64,000 bases of DNA from Acridotheres tristis. Its lineage: Eukaryota; Chordata; Aves; Passeriformes; Sturnidae. A program made the translations under genes and the position numbers. The stretch covers positions 67,497,785 to 67,561,784 of the forward strand of contig CM072885.1 of NCBI GenBank assembly GCA_037013685.1, written 5' to 3'. Under the pieces are notes generated by a model that was given only the letters and a program-made list of their open reading frames with translations, had not been told where the DNA came from and did not search any database. Positions 1-39,840 of this stretch are shown here, piece after piece; position 1 is the stretch's first letter, and each line of letters starts with the position of its first letter.

Positions 1-891
1 AATGGAAGTTTATATTTCTTGTCAAGTGCTAGATCAAGCCAGCATTCTCTGCATTTAAAAATTAAATTTTCTTCCCCTTTTCTGAATGATTTCTCTTTTC
101 ACTGAGAGTATTTCCTAAGGTCGATAAGGAGTGGAAAAGCATTAGTAAAACTCTGAGACAAGAGGTAATGCTTGACATTACCAGAGCACCACTGAGCAGG
201 AAGACACATTGCTGGAACGTTGTATTTGCAGTGATGAACTTGCCCCAAAGGCCATCAGAAGTGACTCAGCAAGGGAAGGGTGTGGATGCTGGTGAGATCC
301 AGGGAAAACAGAAGTTTGAGTTTTCCCAAGCCACTCAAAGGAAAACAGAAGGGAAAGAATTAATAACAAAGTTTAGCACCTGGTGTTGTGGACAGGAGGA
401 GTCTGTGAGGAACGTGATGTTTTAGTAAAAGCATGTTTGCAAGAGGTGCTGCCTTCCTTAGACCAATGAGCTTATTCTATCCTTGGTTCAGCGAACCAGT
501 CTATAAAAATGTGCCTACTCCTGCAATAAATTGCTTCTTCTGCTTTCTGGATGAAGCCTGTGTTGCTGTATTTTTTTGCTGTTCCCTAGTCTTACAGCAA
601 CAGAAGGGCACCTGCAGACTCCAGCTTTTATGACTGGCATTCTAGGAAGGGGCAGGATCCTGTAACAGCTGTGAGGAAGCTCGTGGTGCTGATGATTTTG
701 CCAGTCATGCCCAAATGGGAACCTTCTGTTGAAATCAGGAGCATGGCACTGCAGGGAAAAGCTAATTCAGTGTCACAAGTTCCTTTGACAGTCATTGAAG
801 ACTAATCAGTACAGGAGGTGGGGCAACAAGAAGCCATCAGGAGGCAATTAGCAAAACCTAACAAAGTAACTCTCTGTTCTCTGTTTTTCAG
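1..891 (+). other. IQSEC3 intron, 5' part cut by the window edge
   Basis: It ends in a T/C-rich tract and CAG at the IQ exon. An LTR-like segment occupies roughly 420-595. No other feature was seen. Confidence 0.8.
418..596 (+). mobile_element. Retroviral LTR-like segment, sense to IQSEC3
   Basis: In order it has CCAAT (463-467), a TATAAAA box (about 502-508), AATAAA (525-530), and a T-rich end near CTTACA. This compact promoter-then-poly(A) layout is typical of avian ERV LTRs, and the sequence around AATAAA resembles avian LTRs I know. The ends are uncertain and no target-site duplication was found. Confidence 0.5.
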
Positions 892-27996
<27,105 letters not shown>

Positions 27997-28745
27997 CCAC
28001 AGCACCAGCACCAAACAGCACAGACTTCCCCACTTCCCTTCCCCACCGCCTCCCAGGGACCCTTTCTGCCTACAGAGATCTAGTTTGTGATTTATTTTTT
28101 AGTAAAATGAGAAGAAAAGAAAAAAAAAAAAAGCCAACTGACCTAAGTCTTACCCTGTCTCCCCTCAAGATGATGCTGTTTGTGAGGAGCCATCTATAGA
28201 AACTGCCAGCCTCCATGCTCACATTCCCTGACACCCTGCCAGCCCCACTGGCTCTGTGCTCGTGCTGTCCCCATGTAGCACTTTGCTGCCCTGTTCCCCA
28301 GAGGTTTGATGACCTGCTGCTTTCTAGGCACCGTTGTCTTCCTTTTCCTACTCCTCGACTTCCTTTCCTGCCTTGCATTTACCTGGCCACAGGTTTGTAC
28401 CCACCCTGAAACTTCGTAGAGAAACGGACTCACCCATGCCAAGGACCGACCTTGGGGCACTCCTGGGGGTGGAGTTCTCCCTGCCACCCTGGCTGCCGCC
28501 TGCTGAGCTGGAGTGAGAACTTGCACCACTTGCCACGCTTCCTGCTCATCCTCTCCAAGTATCATCTCCTTGCAGCAGCCGGTTCCAAAGGAAGGAGTGC
28601 ACGAGTGGAAGAGAGGACATGGGGGGACTGTCCTGAGCTGCAGTACAACACAAAGATGGCCTCACTGAACACCAAAACTTTTTCTGTTGTTATGTTGGAG
28701 CATTGTACCAGAGACCTCTGCTGAGACCTAGCAGACCTCACCACG

Positions 28746-28753
28746 TGTAAATA
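28746..28753 (+). promoter_or_regulatory. Pumilio-type element in the 3' UTR
   Basis: TGTAAATA fits the Pumilio consensus UGUANAUA. Its role here is inferred only from sequence and position. One match in 2.6 kb could arise by chance. Confidence 0.35.
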
Positions 28754-28906
28754 CACCTGTATGGTAGCATATGTATGAGCATGCTTACTAAGGAAACACC
28801 AAGCAGTTCTGAGGGAGCAGAAGGGAGGGCTTCAGTCCAGGGATCTTCCTGGAATGGATGTGTACTTTTCCAAAGAGATGGCACTGAGAGGTGCCCTCCC
28901 ACCTCA

Positions 28907-28940
28907 ACACACTCACACACACACTCACACACACACACAC
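28907..28940. repeat. (CA)n microsatellite in IQSEC3 3' UTR
   Basis: A CA-dinucleotide tract interrupted by CT units, likely polymorphic in length. Confidence 0.9.
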
Positions 28941-30609
28941 GACTGTCTTCTCTAAAACAGACCCATCTTTGCTTTCCTTCTTCCTGCTTCTGGTTTTGTT
29001 CCCTGCCCACCTGCATTTTTGTACTCTGAAAGCAAAGCTGAGTGTCACCTTCACCTTTCTGGGGTGAAGTGTTCCATTCACTTGGGCTCTTCCACCTGTG
29101 TTAGAGGGAAGGGACTTTTTGGACACCACTGATGTGAGGTCCCATCTGTATCTCTTGCCTGGCTGTATTCTCACCTCCTTCAGCCCTTCCTATAAGAAAG
29201 CTGCCCAGATACCAGGCTCCAAGGCCTCTTCTCTTTCCCTCTCTATCTCAGCTTCAAAGTGAGAGGAGGGGCAGATCCTGAGATAGACATGACAGCTCAG
29301 CTCCTCTTCTTTATTGGGGACATTGATGTGAAGGAAGACAGCATTAAAAATGGGCTGTAGATGTATTTTTAGAAAAAAAAAATCTCTTTGTGCAGTAGGG
29401 AGGGGAAGGTATTAATTAGCTTAAAGGCTTTGGTCTCACTCATTCTATCTCCCTTCAAGGTTTAAGAAGATCAACTTTAGGATTCTAAAATAGGACAGAA
29501 CGCCTTTTAGGGCCTTTATTTTTATTTTATTTTATGAGAGAAAGACAGAAATGCTCTTCCTTCCCATGCGAGGCTGAGACATGAGCAGTGGGTGCTGATG
29601 ATGCAGTGGTAGGGTGAGGAATGGCAGGATTTGTTGCCAGTAGTGGGGATGTGCAAAATGTCAGGAAAAGGGGGACAGTGAAGACAGAAGCAGAAAACTT
29701 TTTTTAACCTTGTGGGGTAAAAGCCACACAGCAATTCCCTTAGGGGCTGTGCCAGCGTGCTCATCTCTGGGGCCAGTGTCAGTGACAAAAGGCACAGTGC
29801 ATCAGGGACAGGCTCCCCTCAGTGCTCCCTGGATGCTTGCTGGCTGTGCTGGAATGTTGAGGGAGAGAGTTCCCACGTGTGACCTGGGCAGAAGCCCAGC
29901 TGGAGTTAGGGAATCAGACCGGGGCTGGAGTGACTGGTCTTGGCCAGCCCTCCAGGGCAGGAGCCTGCTCACTTCCAGGTGCCTCTGTGTCTGAGCCTGA
30001 CCCGCGGATCCAGCTGTGCCAAGAGGTCTGACTTGTTTGCTTACCTGGGCATCAGGCTGCCACTTTTATCTGTGATAGCAAGGGGAGTCCACAAGCACAG
30101 CCTCAGGGAAGACTGCAGAAGCAGATGACAGAGAAGATTGTAAGAAAACCCTGAATAGAAGCCCAGTCTCCCTCTGGACCAGAGAAGCTTACTCCTAGCC
30201 AGCTCCCCAGGGCAGTTTGGATGCTCCACATCTGGAACTGGATGCTGGAAGAGGTCCTCACCCCTGGCCAGGGCTCAGCCCCTCACCCCCCAGCCAGCTG
30301 TAAGGCACAGCTGGCCTGGTCTGCTGCTGACTCCCTCCAGGGAGTCCCTGCTGCCTCACAGCAGCCAGAGCCTCATCTGAGCTGCCCGTAGCTCCCCAAG
30401 AAAGCATGTGTGGCATCTGCCATTGTCTGGTCAATGCAGTGTGTGGCTGCTGTTGTGTTTGCTCACTGCTGCAGTGGAATGGGTGTCCAGGAGGCACTGG
30501 CACTGTCCCCCCTTCCCAGTAGTTATTTCACTGTCTGAGAGGAATGGCAGTATTAGTTCAGGGTTTTTCCAGAGTGCAGTGAGCCGGTGAAGTTCTGTGT
30601 GTGTGTTAA

Positions 30610-30615
30610 AATAAA
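30610..30615 (+). promoter_or_regulatory. Candidate IQSEC3 poly(A) signal
   Basis: A canonical AATAAA about 2.6 kb after the stop codon, in sequence that becomes AT-rich. Another AATAAA at 32761 and an ATTAAA near 29343 are alternatives. Confidence 0.5.
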
Positions 30616-33600
30616 TTAGATTTTACTTGACGTTTAACACAAAGTGACAACAGCAAAAAACCTTAAGATACTTGAGGAAATAATTTTTGTAGATAAAATA
30701 TTTATAACAATGCCTATGAAGTTCCTACAAGAGATGTTTGCTGCTTTAATAATTGATTGGGAGAGCTACAAGAATCTAAAGAGGAAATAAGGAAACTGCC
30801 TTGAGACTCCCTTCTCCATGGTAGATGAAGGGTAGAAGTGAGTGAACTGAAGTGCTGAGGTACCTGAGGCACAGAATTCTCTCAGGGCAAGCTGGTTCTG
30901 CTTCCCTGACCTTGCAAAGGCTCCTGCTGGCCTTGAGCTTTGGACAGAGAAGCAAATGTAGATAACCCTTGCTGTCTTCTAGCCTGCTGGCTACCACATC
31001 TTCTGTTGGGTTTAGCTGGAGAGGCACAAAACTACTCTGTTCCAGGTTGTCATGGAACAGATTGGTCAAAATTCCACTGTGGAGCCAAGCCCTTTGGACT
31101 TCACTTCAAAATACAGATTCTTTTTTTTTTTTTCTAGGAAGGTTGGTCTCGAAGGATAACAAGCACTTTAAAACATATCTGCACCTCGTCTGATCTATTG
31201 TATTGTCTGCTCCCACAGTCCTCCCACACTGCAGTGAGACACAGACTCAGCTTAGCTGTACAGCTGTGAACAGACACCCTTGCACACAGACTGTCAGGGT
31301 GCAGGCTAGAAGGAGCATCTCAGTGACAACCTAATGAAGGACAAAATGTGTACCACAGCCCACCTGGAGGGACCAGCCCAAAGGAAAATCACCAGCTCTT
31401 GACAGCAGTGATTCTGATCATGAACCTAGCACAATCTTTCAGGTGGAGGAGTCTGGCAGGGAGCTGCTGCAGAGATTAGCTCAACCCAAATGAACCAGTG
31501 TCTTTTTGCTGCCAAATTCATGCCCTTCTATATTAAAAAGGAGTGGGGGGAGAGAGAAAACAGAAACCTCGTGAAAAGTGTTCTGCAGTGAGTGTTGGGT
31601 AGTCAGTGGCCAGATGAGAAGGTGGCTTTGCTGAACAGTAGGAGAGACTGAGCTGTGTTACATCAGGCTCTATCCTGATGCTTCCTCATGCTGGTGCAGG
31701 CCCAGTGAAATTAATCTGTTTGTACCAATAGCAAAGGAATGGGAAAATGTGACAGGAGAATTGAGCCTTGCAAACAGTTTGGGTTTAATGCAGTGTTTTT
31801 CTGCTGCTGTAGTAATTTTTAATGTCAAAGTCTTGGCTGCTGGGTTAGCAACACTTAGTGCTTTCACAAGGCTTTCAAATCATTCCACTGTTCATATTTT
31901 CTCTCTTTCCTGTAGATGAAAGGTGTGGGTATGGTCCACAACCTGAATTTCATCAATACTCATACTGAAAGGTACCACCAGATTTGGAACATTTGAGGGC
32001 CTCCAAGCTGTTAGGAGTTTGAGTTTTGTTGCATGTTTCTCGGAAGGCTCAACCCACAACTATGTGCACACGTTTCTGAGGTTTCCAAAACCAATCTGAG
32101 CCCTAAACCAAGGATGCTGCTGCTTGGCAGAGTCTCTGCTTTGAAATGCAAGTTGCTGAGCAAGCCCCCCCCGTCTCCCACCCCACCAGCTGCCTCACTG
32201 TGGTAGTGTAGGCTCCAGGGACTGCCAGCAGTGTTTTGTGAGCTAGAGCTGTCCTTGTCCTCTCGTTCACCACCATGCCTGGGACAGCAGCTTTGAAGTC
32301 ACCCAGCTCTTCAACACTAGTCACGACCCCATCTGAATGTGTCTTTTTAAAATCTAACAACAGAAGTGTTACCTGTGCATAGGCTTTTGAAAGCACCTGT
32401 CTGTCTGTATTTGTCTCCTGCTGTAAATATCACCAACAAAAGTTTCCTTTGGGAAAAGTGGTGTGGTCACACCTAGCAAAGAGTCCAAATGGCTAATATT
32501 TTGTAACAAACATAACAAAAAATAGATCAGAGGTATTTTATCTGTTCAATCAATAGAGTTTTAGAAATTATATTGAGATAATGTCACTTGTGCTCCAATG
32601 TCTTCTTTGCCTCAGCCCCCGCCCCGGTGTCCCTGGGCTCCAGCAGCGTGTGCAGCCACGCATCAAGGGATGCTCCCATGGAGTGCTGAGCATCCTGGAT
32701 TCCTGCTGGCCTCGGGGGCAGCCTGCTCAGTGCTCAGGCTCCCAGAGGAAAGCAGGAAGCAATAAACTTGTTCAGGAGGTGGCAACTTAATTGTGAAATT
32801 CAGCCCTGCGGTGAGGCAGAGAGGAAAACGGTGCGGGGAAAGGGAGAGCCCTTCTGGGGCACAGCTCGTTGCTGTGCATCTTGCTGGATGCTCTCTGTGC
32901 AGGCTGCACCTCTGGGGAGGGAGGCCAGCACAGCCTTGCAGAGCACTCCCTGCTGCCTGTGCCTGTGGCCACACGGGAACCCGCGCACCAGAGAGCAGCA
33001 CCCACGGTGGGGCAGTGCTCACAGCACGGCCAGCACGCAGGACTACACCTCAGAGAGAGTGTAGGCACCTCTACAGGACATGCTGGGCAAAACTCTGGGG
33101 CACAGGCACCGTGTGCTGCCTGAGCAGGACAGCTGTGCTGGCCACAGCGTCACCACTGCAGCACAACTCACCAGCTACACAGGCTCAGCCTTGGGGAACA
33201 TTTGGATGGGAGACACGTAAGGAAAATTACATTTCCCGTGCAGATCAGATATGAGTGCATATTTACACAAAGCGTGACCCCAGGGTTAATGAAGCTGACC
33301 TTTGAGAGAGAATCAAGCACGTGCACACAAAGCAAGCTCTCCTCTCCAAAGCCATGGGTGGGGGAAGGCAAGCTACATCTCTGCAGCTGGGTCCAGTAAA
33401 TGCTGCATTCAGATTGCACCTGCTAAAAAAAACCCTGTCTAGAGGTTGCAAATTCTTTGCTGGCTTCAAAGAATCCCTTAGATCCCCAGGCCCACCATGA
33501 AACACTTGGGAGGACAGAAAGCCCTCCCAGACACAGACAGGATATTTCCAGGAATTCAGAGGCTTCCATTTAAGTTTTTGTGTGCCACGGATATATTACG

Positions 33601-35017
33601 AATCAGCCCAACACAAACAGGCATTTTCTAAGATGTTTTGAAACAGAAGATTATTAAAGTTCCTGGCTGATGTTCAGATCATACACCTGGCTGTAAAGCA
33701 AAGATGAAAGCAATAAAACCGGATTGTCTGTATGTGAAATACTCCTCACTTGCTCCAATGTACTGATACTATTATTAATTGGAACATGGCAAGTGTCTGT
33801 GGGAAGGATACTATGTAGACATATATAGGTAGTGCTGGTACAAAGGATTACAACCCAAAAAGCAAATACCACAATTGTCACAGTGCATCTGTACCCTGTT
33901 ATATCTATACAGCATCCATTATGTGCAATAACTGATACATAGTGTGGTTGGAATTGATCAAAATACACTGCTCTTTTCCACAGAGAATCTTGAGATGCAA
34001 TTTTTCTCTGAGACTTTTCAGATGGACTTTCAGTTAATCACATTCCTCAAATGCTTTGCTCTAAGTGGGCTCTATCTGCCCTGTAAAGCAAAATGCAGCC
34101 TTGCCACTGAACTCAGCACTTCCCTGCCTGCTTGGAAGGTGCTGCCTCCGGGGTCAGAGACCCATCCCAGTGCCTGCACACAGAGGGGAGTGCTCTGGGA
34201 GCAGTGTGGTGGCAGGAAGGTCACCACAAACCCAGAGCTGCCACGTGCCTGCAGTGTCACTGTTGTGTGTCATCATGGGGTGCTCTGTGCTGAAAGGCGG
34301 TGCCTGGGGCACAGCTGATCAGAGTCAGTCTCCACCATTCCCCACAGATCGAGGTTTCCTGTCATCACCAGGTGCTGGGGAAGACGTGCCCCTCTGTAAA
34401 ATCTCTGCCCAGATCCCTCATTCAGCAGCCTGGAGTCATGCACATATACCTGGGAAAGGTGGCTGAAAATAAGCAGGTGCCTCAAGGATGATGGTGCATG
34501 GTTAGCAGGGCTGTGGGATTTTACCAGTTTGGGAGCTCTGTCATACTTAGTGGGTCTTGGAGCAACTTTTCTGCAGCTAACTGAGGTTAAAAGCTGTCAG
34601 AGGAGCTGTTTTCTATCTTAAACCATACAATCCATGAGCTGGGAATGTTCTCGGGTATGTAGGGCAGGATCTTATTTTTTACAGCACTCAGCTGCCCCAG
34701 CCTTGGGATCTTACAGTGTGGCACAGTTATCAATGAATTTTTTGAAAACAAGAATCCTGTCTTCCTAATCCTTATTCCTCATTAAGGGTAGGGTGCCCCA
34801 AACAATATCGAGTTCATTTAAAAAAAAAAACAAACCAAAACCAAAAACAAACAACAAACACAGGGAACAGAAGGATCTTTTTCCACAGGAGTGTAGGACC
34901 AAAGCTGTAGCAGTAAAAACAGTTAGAGTGATATATACCCATCCTGATATTCTATGTACATCTTTCTATTCCCTCCCATTGTGGAAGGCTTAACTTTTCA
35001 ATACATTTTTTTTATCT

Positions 35018-35495
35018 TGTGGATTAATCCCAGGCAGCAACTAAGTACCTTGCAGCTGCTTGCTCTCTTCCCCTCTCCACTCTTGGAGGAATAGGGATGA
35101 GATCAGAAAAAGGTAAAACTTGTGGGTGGAGATAAGAATTGTTTAATAACCAAAATAATAATAATGGAAATGAGGGAAATATGCACAATGCAATTGTTCA
35201 CCACCCACTGACCAATGTCAGCCCATGTCCCAGCAGTGATCAGCAGCTCCCAGCCAGTTCCCCCCAGTTTCTGTATGAGACATGAAGACATGAAGTGCTA
35301 TGGCTTGGAATATCCCTTTGGCCAGTTCAGGCCAGCTGTCCTGGCCATGCTCCCTCCCAGCTTCTTGTGCCACTCCTCACTGGCAGAGAATGAGACCCTT
35401 AATTTAGGGTAAGCACTACTTAGCTACAATTAAAACATCAGGATGTTATCAACATTATTCTCATAGTAAATCCAAAACACAGCACTCTATGAGGC
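35018..35495 (-). mobile_element. ERVL-type LTR, 5'-truncated
   Basis: On the minus strand it reads CAAAACACAGCACT-like sequence missing only the first LTR bases, then TTTGGATTTACTATGAGAAT, AATGTTGATAACATCC, CTAAGTAGTGCTTACCC, a TGGCCAGGACAGCTGGCC region, ATTAAA (near 35147), and an end at GGATTAATCCACA. I recognise this order from GGERVL-like LTRs shared by chicken and songbirds. No coding part is attached. Confidence 0.88.
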
Positions 35496-36382
35496 CACAT
35501 GAACGAGGGCAGAATTATCTTCCCTTTCTAAAAGGAAAGGAAAGAACCCATCTCCTGGGATCTGACCTCAGCCCTCAGTCTCAGCTCACAGCTTCTGGTA
35601 TCCCTAGTGAAAAGGACAACCCATCCAGCAGCTCAGGACATGCAGCCAGGAAAGAAATGTGCAAGGGAAAAGCCAGAGCCCTATTTAAATAGCTTGTTCA
35701 AAGATAAAACCCCAGCCATCTGTTAACTTGTCCTAGAAGAGGCAGGGCTATAATAATTAGCACAGGGAAAGGCTGCAGAGATGCCAGTGAAAAAAACCCC
35801 CAGCACTTTGCTAACATTTTGCACAGGTCTGCCATGAATGAAGTGGGAAGAAGGAGAAGGAGCTAAAAAATACAAAAGAAGAAAGATCACTGTATTTCTC
35901 CACAGCAGACACTGCTGGCAGTGTGGGACAGAAGCTTTCCAAGGGCTGCAGGATGCTTTGGGCTGGTGCAATTTGGCACTCAGCATCCCAAGGGCAGGTG
36001 CTGCCACGGGGGATTGGCAGCAGCCGATCTCACTCAGACCCCGAGGCTCTGCCCAGCAGAGGAGTTCCCACAGCTGGAGGGTCGTCCTGAGGTCTAGGGT
36101 GCTGCCAGGGATGGGGACAGTCCCCACGGTGCTGGGTGCACGGGATCCCCACCAGGCAGTGGCTGGGATACTGTCAGAGGGGCTGGGCTGCCCATTTGTA
36201 TAAAAATTACCATTTAAATAGTGCTGGCTAATACAGACGTGCCCTCCACTCCCAAAGAAAGAGCCCACTCTTTCTTCTCAGAGTTTAAAACATCTGGAAA
36301 CTCCTGTAATACATGAGTGCAACCTGACGGTGGCACCTGACCCAGTGCTTGGATACACTCCCTGGTGCCAAGGCAAGTGCCC

Positions 36383-36467
36383 AGTGGTGGGATACCCCCA
36401 GTGGTGGGATACCCCCAGTGGAGGGATACCCCCAGTGGTGGGATACCCCCAGTGGTGGGATACCCCC
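36383..36467. repeat. 17-bp minisatellite, five units
   Basis: AGTGGTGGGATACCCCC is repeated five times head to tail with no spacer. Only the third unit differs (AGTGGAGGG...). Because 17 is not a multiple of three, every frame stays open through it, which explains several apparent ORFs. Confidence 0.97.
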
Positions 36468-38623
36468 TGTATCCTGGGCTTGCAGAGCCCCCTGCTCTCC
36501 CACTCCCTGTAGAAGTGCCCCTCCGACAGCCACTCCGGTGTCACTGAGCCTCGCCACCCGGGTGACTGGGGCTGTGACAGCTGCTCTGTCACCACCTCCC
36601 CCAGGAGCATCACGCTGAAGTTCCCCTCACAGAGCTGAAAAGCCGCTTTAAAATAAGAATCTTGGATTATAACTCCTAATCCCTTCATTTGCAGTAAGTG
36701 CAGAGAGGGAACAGAGATGTCAGATCTCTTTCTCTCCCCCCCTGCAGGGCCAAACGCGCTTCAAAAACACATCAGAGCATTTGTGCCACGGGCTGGGAAA
36801 GCAGAGACCCAGAGGGACTGCTTGGCCAGGGCATGGCAGCACCATCAGGAGGGCAGGGAGAAGCAGACAGGGATTTTGTCCCTCTCCAGCCAGGCACAGT
36901 CATCCCCCTGCATCTCTTGCCCTCCTTCACACCTAGGAGTTATTTTTAAAGCCGTGTCAGTCAGCTCTGGCATGTGCTGGAGGGGGATGCACGGAAAGGA
37001 GGGTGGTGGGAGGATGGGCCCAGCCACTCAGACAGGAGCCAACGGTGTCCCAAAGGCACACGGGCTCCCTGGGGACGGGCAGGGAGCAGGGCAGGGAGCC
37101 AGCACTGCCTGTGTGCTGAAACAGGGGGCACAGGTGCCACCATGTCCTGCCCTCGTCACCCCAGGGCTGATGTACCCCCAGGGCTGTGTAAGGGGCTCTG
37201 GAGCCACTGAGCACACAGCTGGCAGTGCTCTTTGGGCTGATGGCAAGGGATGAGTTCCCACAATAGAACCTTTTATCTGGAGAGATACGGAGTGGGGTTT
37301 TTTTCTGAATCTGGGTCAGCACAAAACTAGCAGGTGCTTTTCTTTATGGGGTCAGTGCAGGATATTTGTATTTCCCACAACAGCGTAATGCAATGCAAAC
37401 TGGCCAAGAGTCTTCCCCAAGCCACGCAGCCCTCAAAGGGAGAAAAACATCCAGCTGTGCCACCATGCCCTGCTCTGCAGTGGACCCTGGGCTTGGGGGA
37501 GATGCAGTGATCAGGCAGCAGTGCCCCCAGCAGTTTACCTGCCCCTGTGTCCTGGCTATGGGACCCTCGGGGGCCAGCCTGCTCCCCATATCCTCACACC
37601 AGCGATTTAGACAAGTCCCATCCTCATGAGTTGTTTTTTTCATTTGGAAGCAGAAACACCTCAACTGCCCAGGATAAATCCCTTCACAACCAGTCTGCAC
37701 AGGGCTGCAGCTGAGGGGGTGAGGGCTGCTTGTCCCCAGGAGCTGTGGTGGGCACACATGCCACCCCACGAGGGCCTGTGGCTGGTCCCTGGGGCTGCAG
37801 TGAATGCTGGTGACGTTTTCTTGGCAGCACAGTGGCATCATGCTGGGCTGTCAGGTGGCATCTCCATCAGCATCACAGCTGTCAGGTATCTGCACGGGGA
37901 GCACTAACCTCTCCTGAGCATCTCCAGATACGGACACTTCCTGGCTGACAGCAGCACAGGGATGATGGACACACACTTGTCAGGAGCCCCACACGGTGGG
38001 GCAGTGCTGCCTCAGCCAGGGCTGCAGTGGGGATGCTGGGATGCACCCCATCCCCTGCTGTGTTTTATGGGCACACCGTGTGGCCTCCAGTGCCAGCAGC
38101 CACCCAGAGCTGAGCACCATGCCTCATGCTCAGCTGCTGAGGAAGGCAGGCCGTGCTTGGTGAAAGCTGGTAGCCTTCAGTAAACCCCAAACCACAGTGG
38201 ATATGTCCAGTCAGTGATGCAGACCCCTCCTCATTTGGCCATCACCACCAAATGCAATCAGGATCCTCCAGTCCCAAGAGAAGCCCCGTGGAACAGGCAA
38301 TGGACAAAGAGGAATTGCTCATCCAGAATGACACCAGCTTTAAGGGCACCCTGATGCACAGCACAGCTCCTCTCAACACACCATTTAATAGAGCTGTGGA
38401 GACACTACGAGCTGAACAGTGGGTGGCCAGCCAAAGTCTTGCAGTGCCACATGCACAGGCATTTATCCTGTCATGGACATGGCACAAGTGTTTTACAAAG
38501 AGCTCCCCTCTCCCAAGGGAGAAGATCACACCTGGATTTCCAGGGAAAGCAGCTCCAGAAAAATCCTGCCTTTCCCATGGCCCATGTCACCCCCTGCTGC
38601 AGCAGAGGATGGGGGCAGTGGCA

Positions 38624-38629
38624 TTTATT
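38624..38629 (-). promoter_or_regulatory. Possible poly(A) signal of the transporter gene
   Basis: The first canonical AATAAA downstream of the transporter stop codon on the minus strand, about 4 kb away. An ATTAAA occurs earlier, at 39682-39687. Which one is used, if either, cannot be told from sequence. Confidence 0.25.
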
Positions 38630-39596
38630 TTATATTTTGCAGGCCTCAGGAAAAAGAGGATTTCAGAGGGATTTGAACACAGGTCCCTAAATAGCTCCTC
38701 AGAATTAAGAAGTTTCATAAAGGATTATTTCAAGCAGCTGCCTATGGTGGGAGGGAGGGGCTGGCAGGTGCTGGGGAGGTGAGGGCACAGAGAAAAGGCA
38801 GGAGTGCTGTAGGTGAGCACAGGGGAGCACAATCCCCTTCTGAACCACAGCAGTGAGGAGAGGGGAACATTCCACACCCTGGCTCTGTATCCTCTCTTCT
38901 GGGTGAGTCAGAAGGAATGAGGAGCAGAGGGGTGGCCAGCAGATGTGGTGGGAACAGGACAAAATCAGTTCTTAGTCAATGAGCAGATATGGCTGCTTTA
39001 ACAGACCCACCCACAGTGACATTTCAGAGGTGTGGGATGAGCTTAAGGGGATCCATCAATATCCCTGACTTCTTCCTAGATGGAAAACCTGTCCGTGGAG
39101 GTGGGAATGCTCTTCTAATTCTAAAGATGTTTGAACTCTAAAGAGTTTGAAACGCTGGAGAAGGGGATCAGTCCATCAGACAGAGCTTGATTAAGGGCAA
39201 ATTCCTACCTGCAAGATTATGCATGCCAGACTTCACAGATCCAAATATTCATGGTGGAAATAACACAGTGCAAAACCAGGAAAGGCCACAAAATCTCTCA
39301 GAACAGGCACAGCTCTGTGCACACTGGGGAAACACGGGTTGAAATGTCTTTCTAGTAATACCAGGAGATAGCATTCCTTGGCACAGCATTTTCTGGTGCA
39401 AAGAGGAAGAGAAATATCTGGAACTTCATTATGATTTTGATATTGGGATGGAAATTGGGACTGGATCTTGTGAAAAGCTGGGTTCCTCTGTGGGATCCTG
39501 AGCCCCAGCTTTCAGTAGGCAGAAGTGTTGAGCATGTACACAGCAAGAGGCTAAGGCACAGGCACATAGGAAGAAGTTCTAAGCTGGAAGGAGAGC

Positions 39597-39840
39597 ACAT
39601 GAGAGAGGGAAGAGAGACTGGTGATAATAGAAGAGATAAAAATGAGGAAAGAAGAGAAAGGAGAAGAGAAAGGAGGGAGAGTTTAATTTCACACTAGTGG
39701 AACTGAGAAAGCAAGAGGAAGAAAGCTGACGTAGATAATTTCCACTGGACAAATGATTGTGAGGAAGGACTGAGGCAAGAGAACAAAAAAGAGCAGAGCA
39801 GGAGAGAGTGCAAAGGAGAAGGTCTCAAGCAGAAAACTGG
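39597..39840. repeat. Purine-rich low-complexity DNA
   Basis: GA/GGA/AGA-rich on the plus strand with few pyrimidines, densest at 39597-39685. Confidence 0.7.

Larger units (their letters stand above)
27997..30635 (+). other. IQSEC3: Probable IQSEC3 3' UTR
   Basis: This non-coding stretch follows the stop codon. It has an A-run near 28120, a (CA)n tract, T-rich and AT-rich segments at 29340-29530, a Pumilio-type site, and a canonical poly(A) signal near its right end. I see no reading frame with recognisable protein features on either strand. The length is an inference from the first canonical AATAAA. Confidence 0.55.

Noticed and set aside
32768..33254. Dense overlapping open frames in GC-rich DNA near 33 kb
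   Set aside because: Frames overlap on both strands without protein signature, a composition effect.
36383..36467. CRISPR-like array
   Set aside because: Units are contiguous with no spacers, and the context is a vertebrate genome.
36278..36688. Apparent repeat protein from the minisatellite
   Set aside because: A 17-bp unit keeps all frames open. The repeated peptide is only a translation of the minisatellite.
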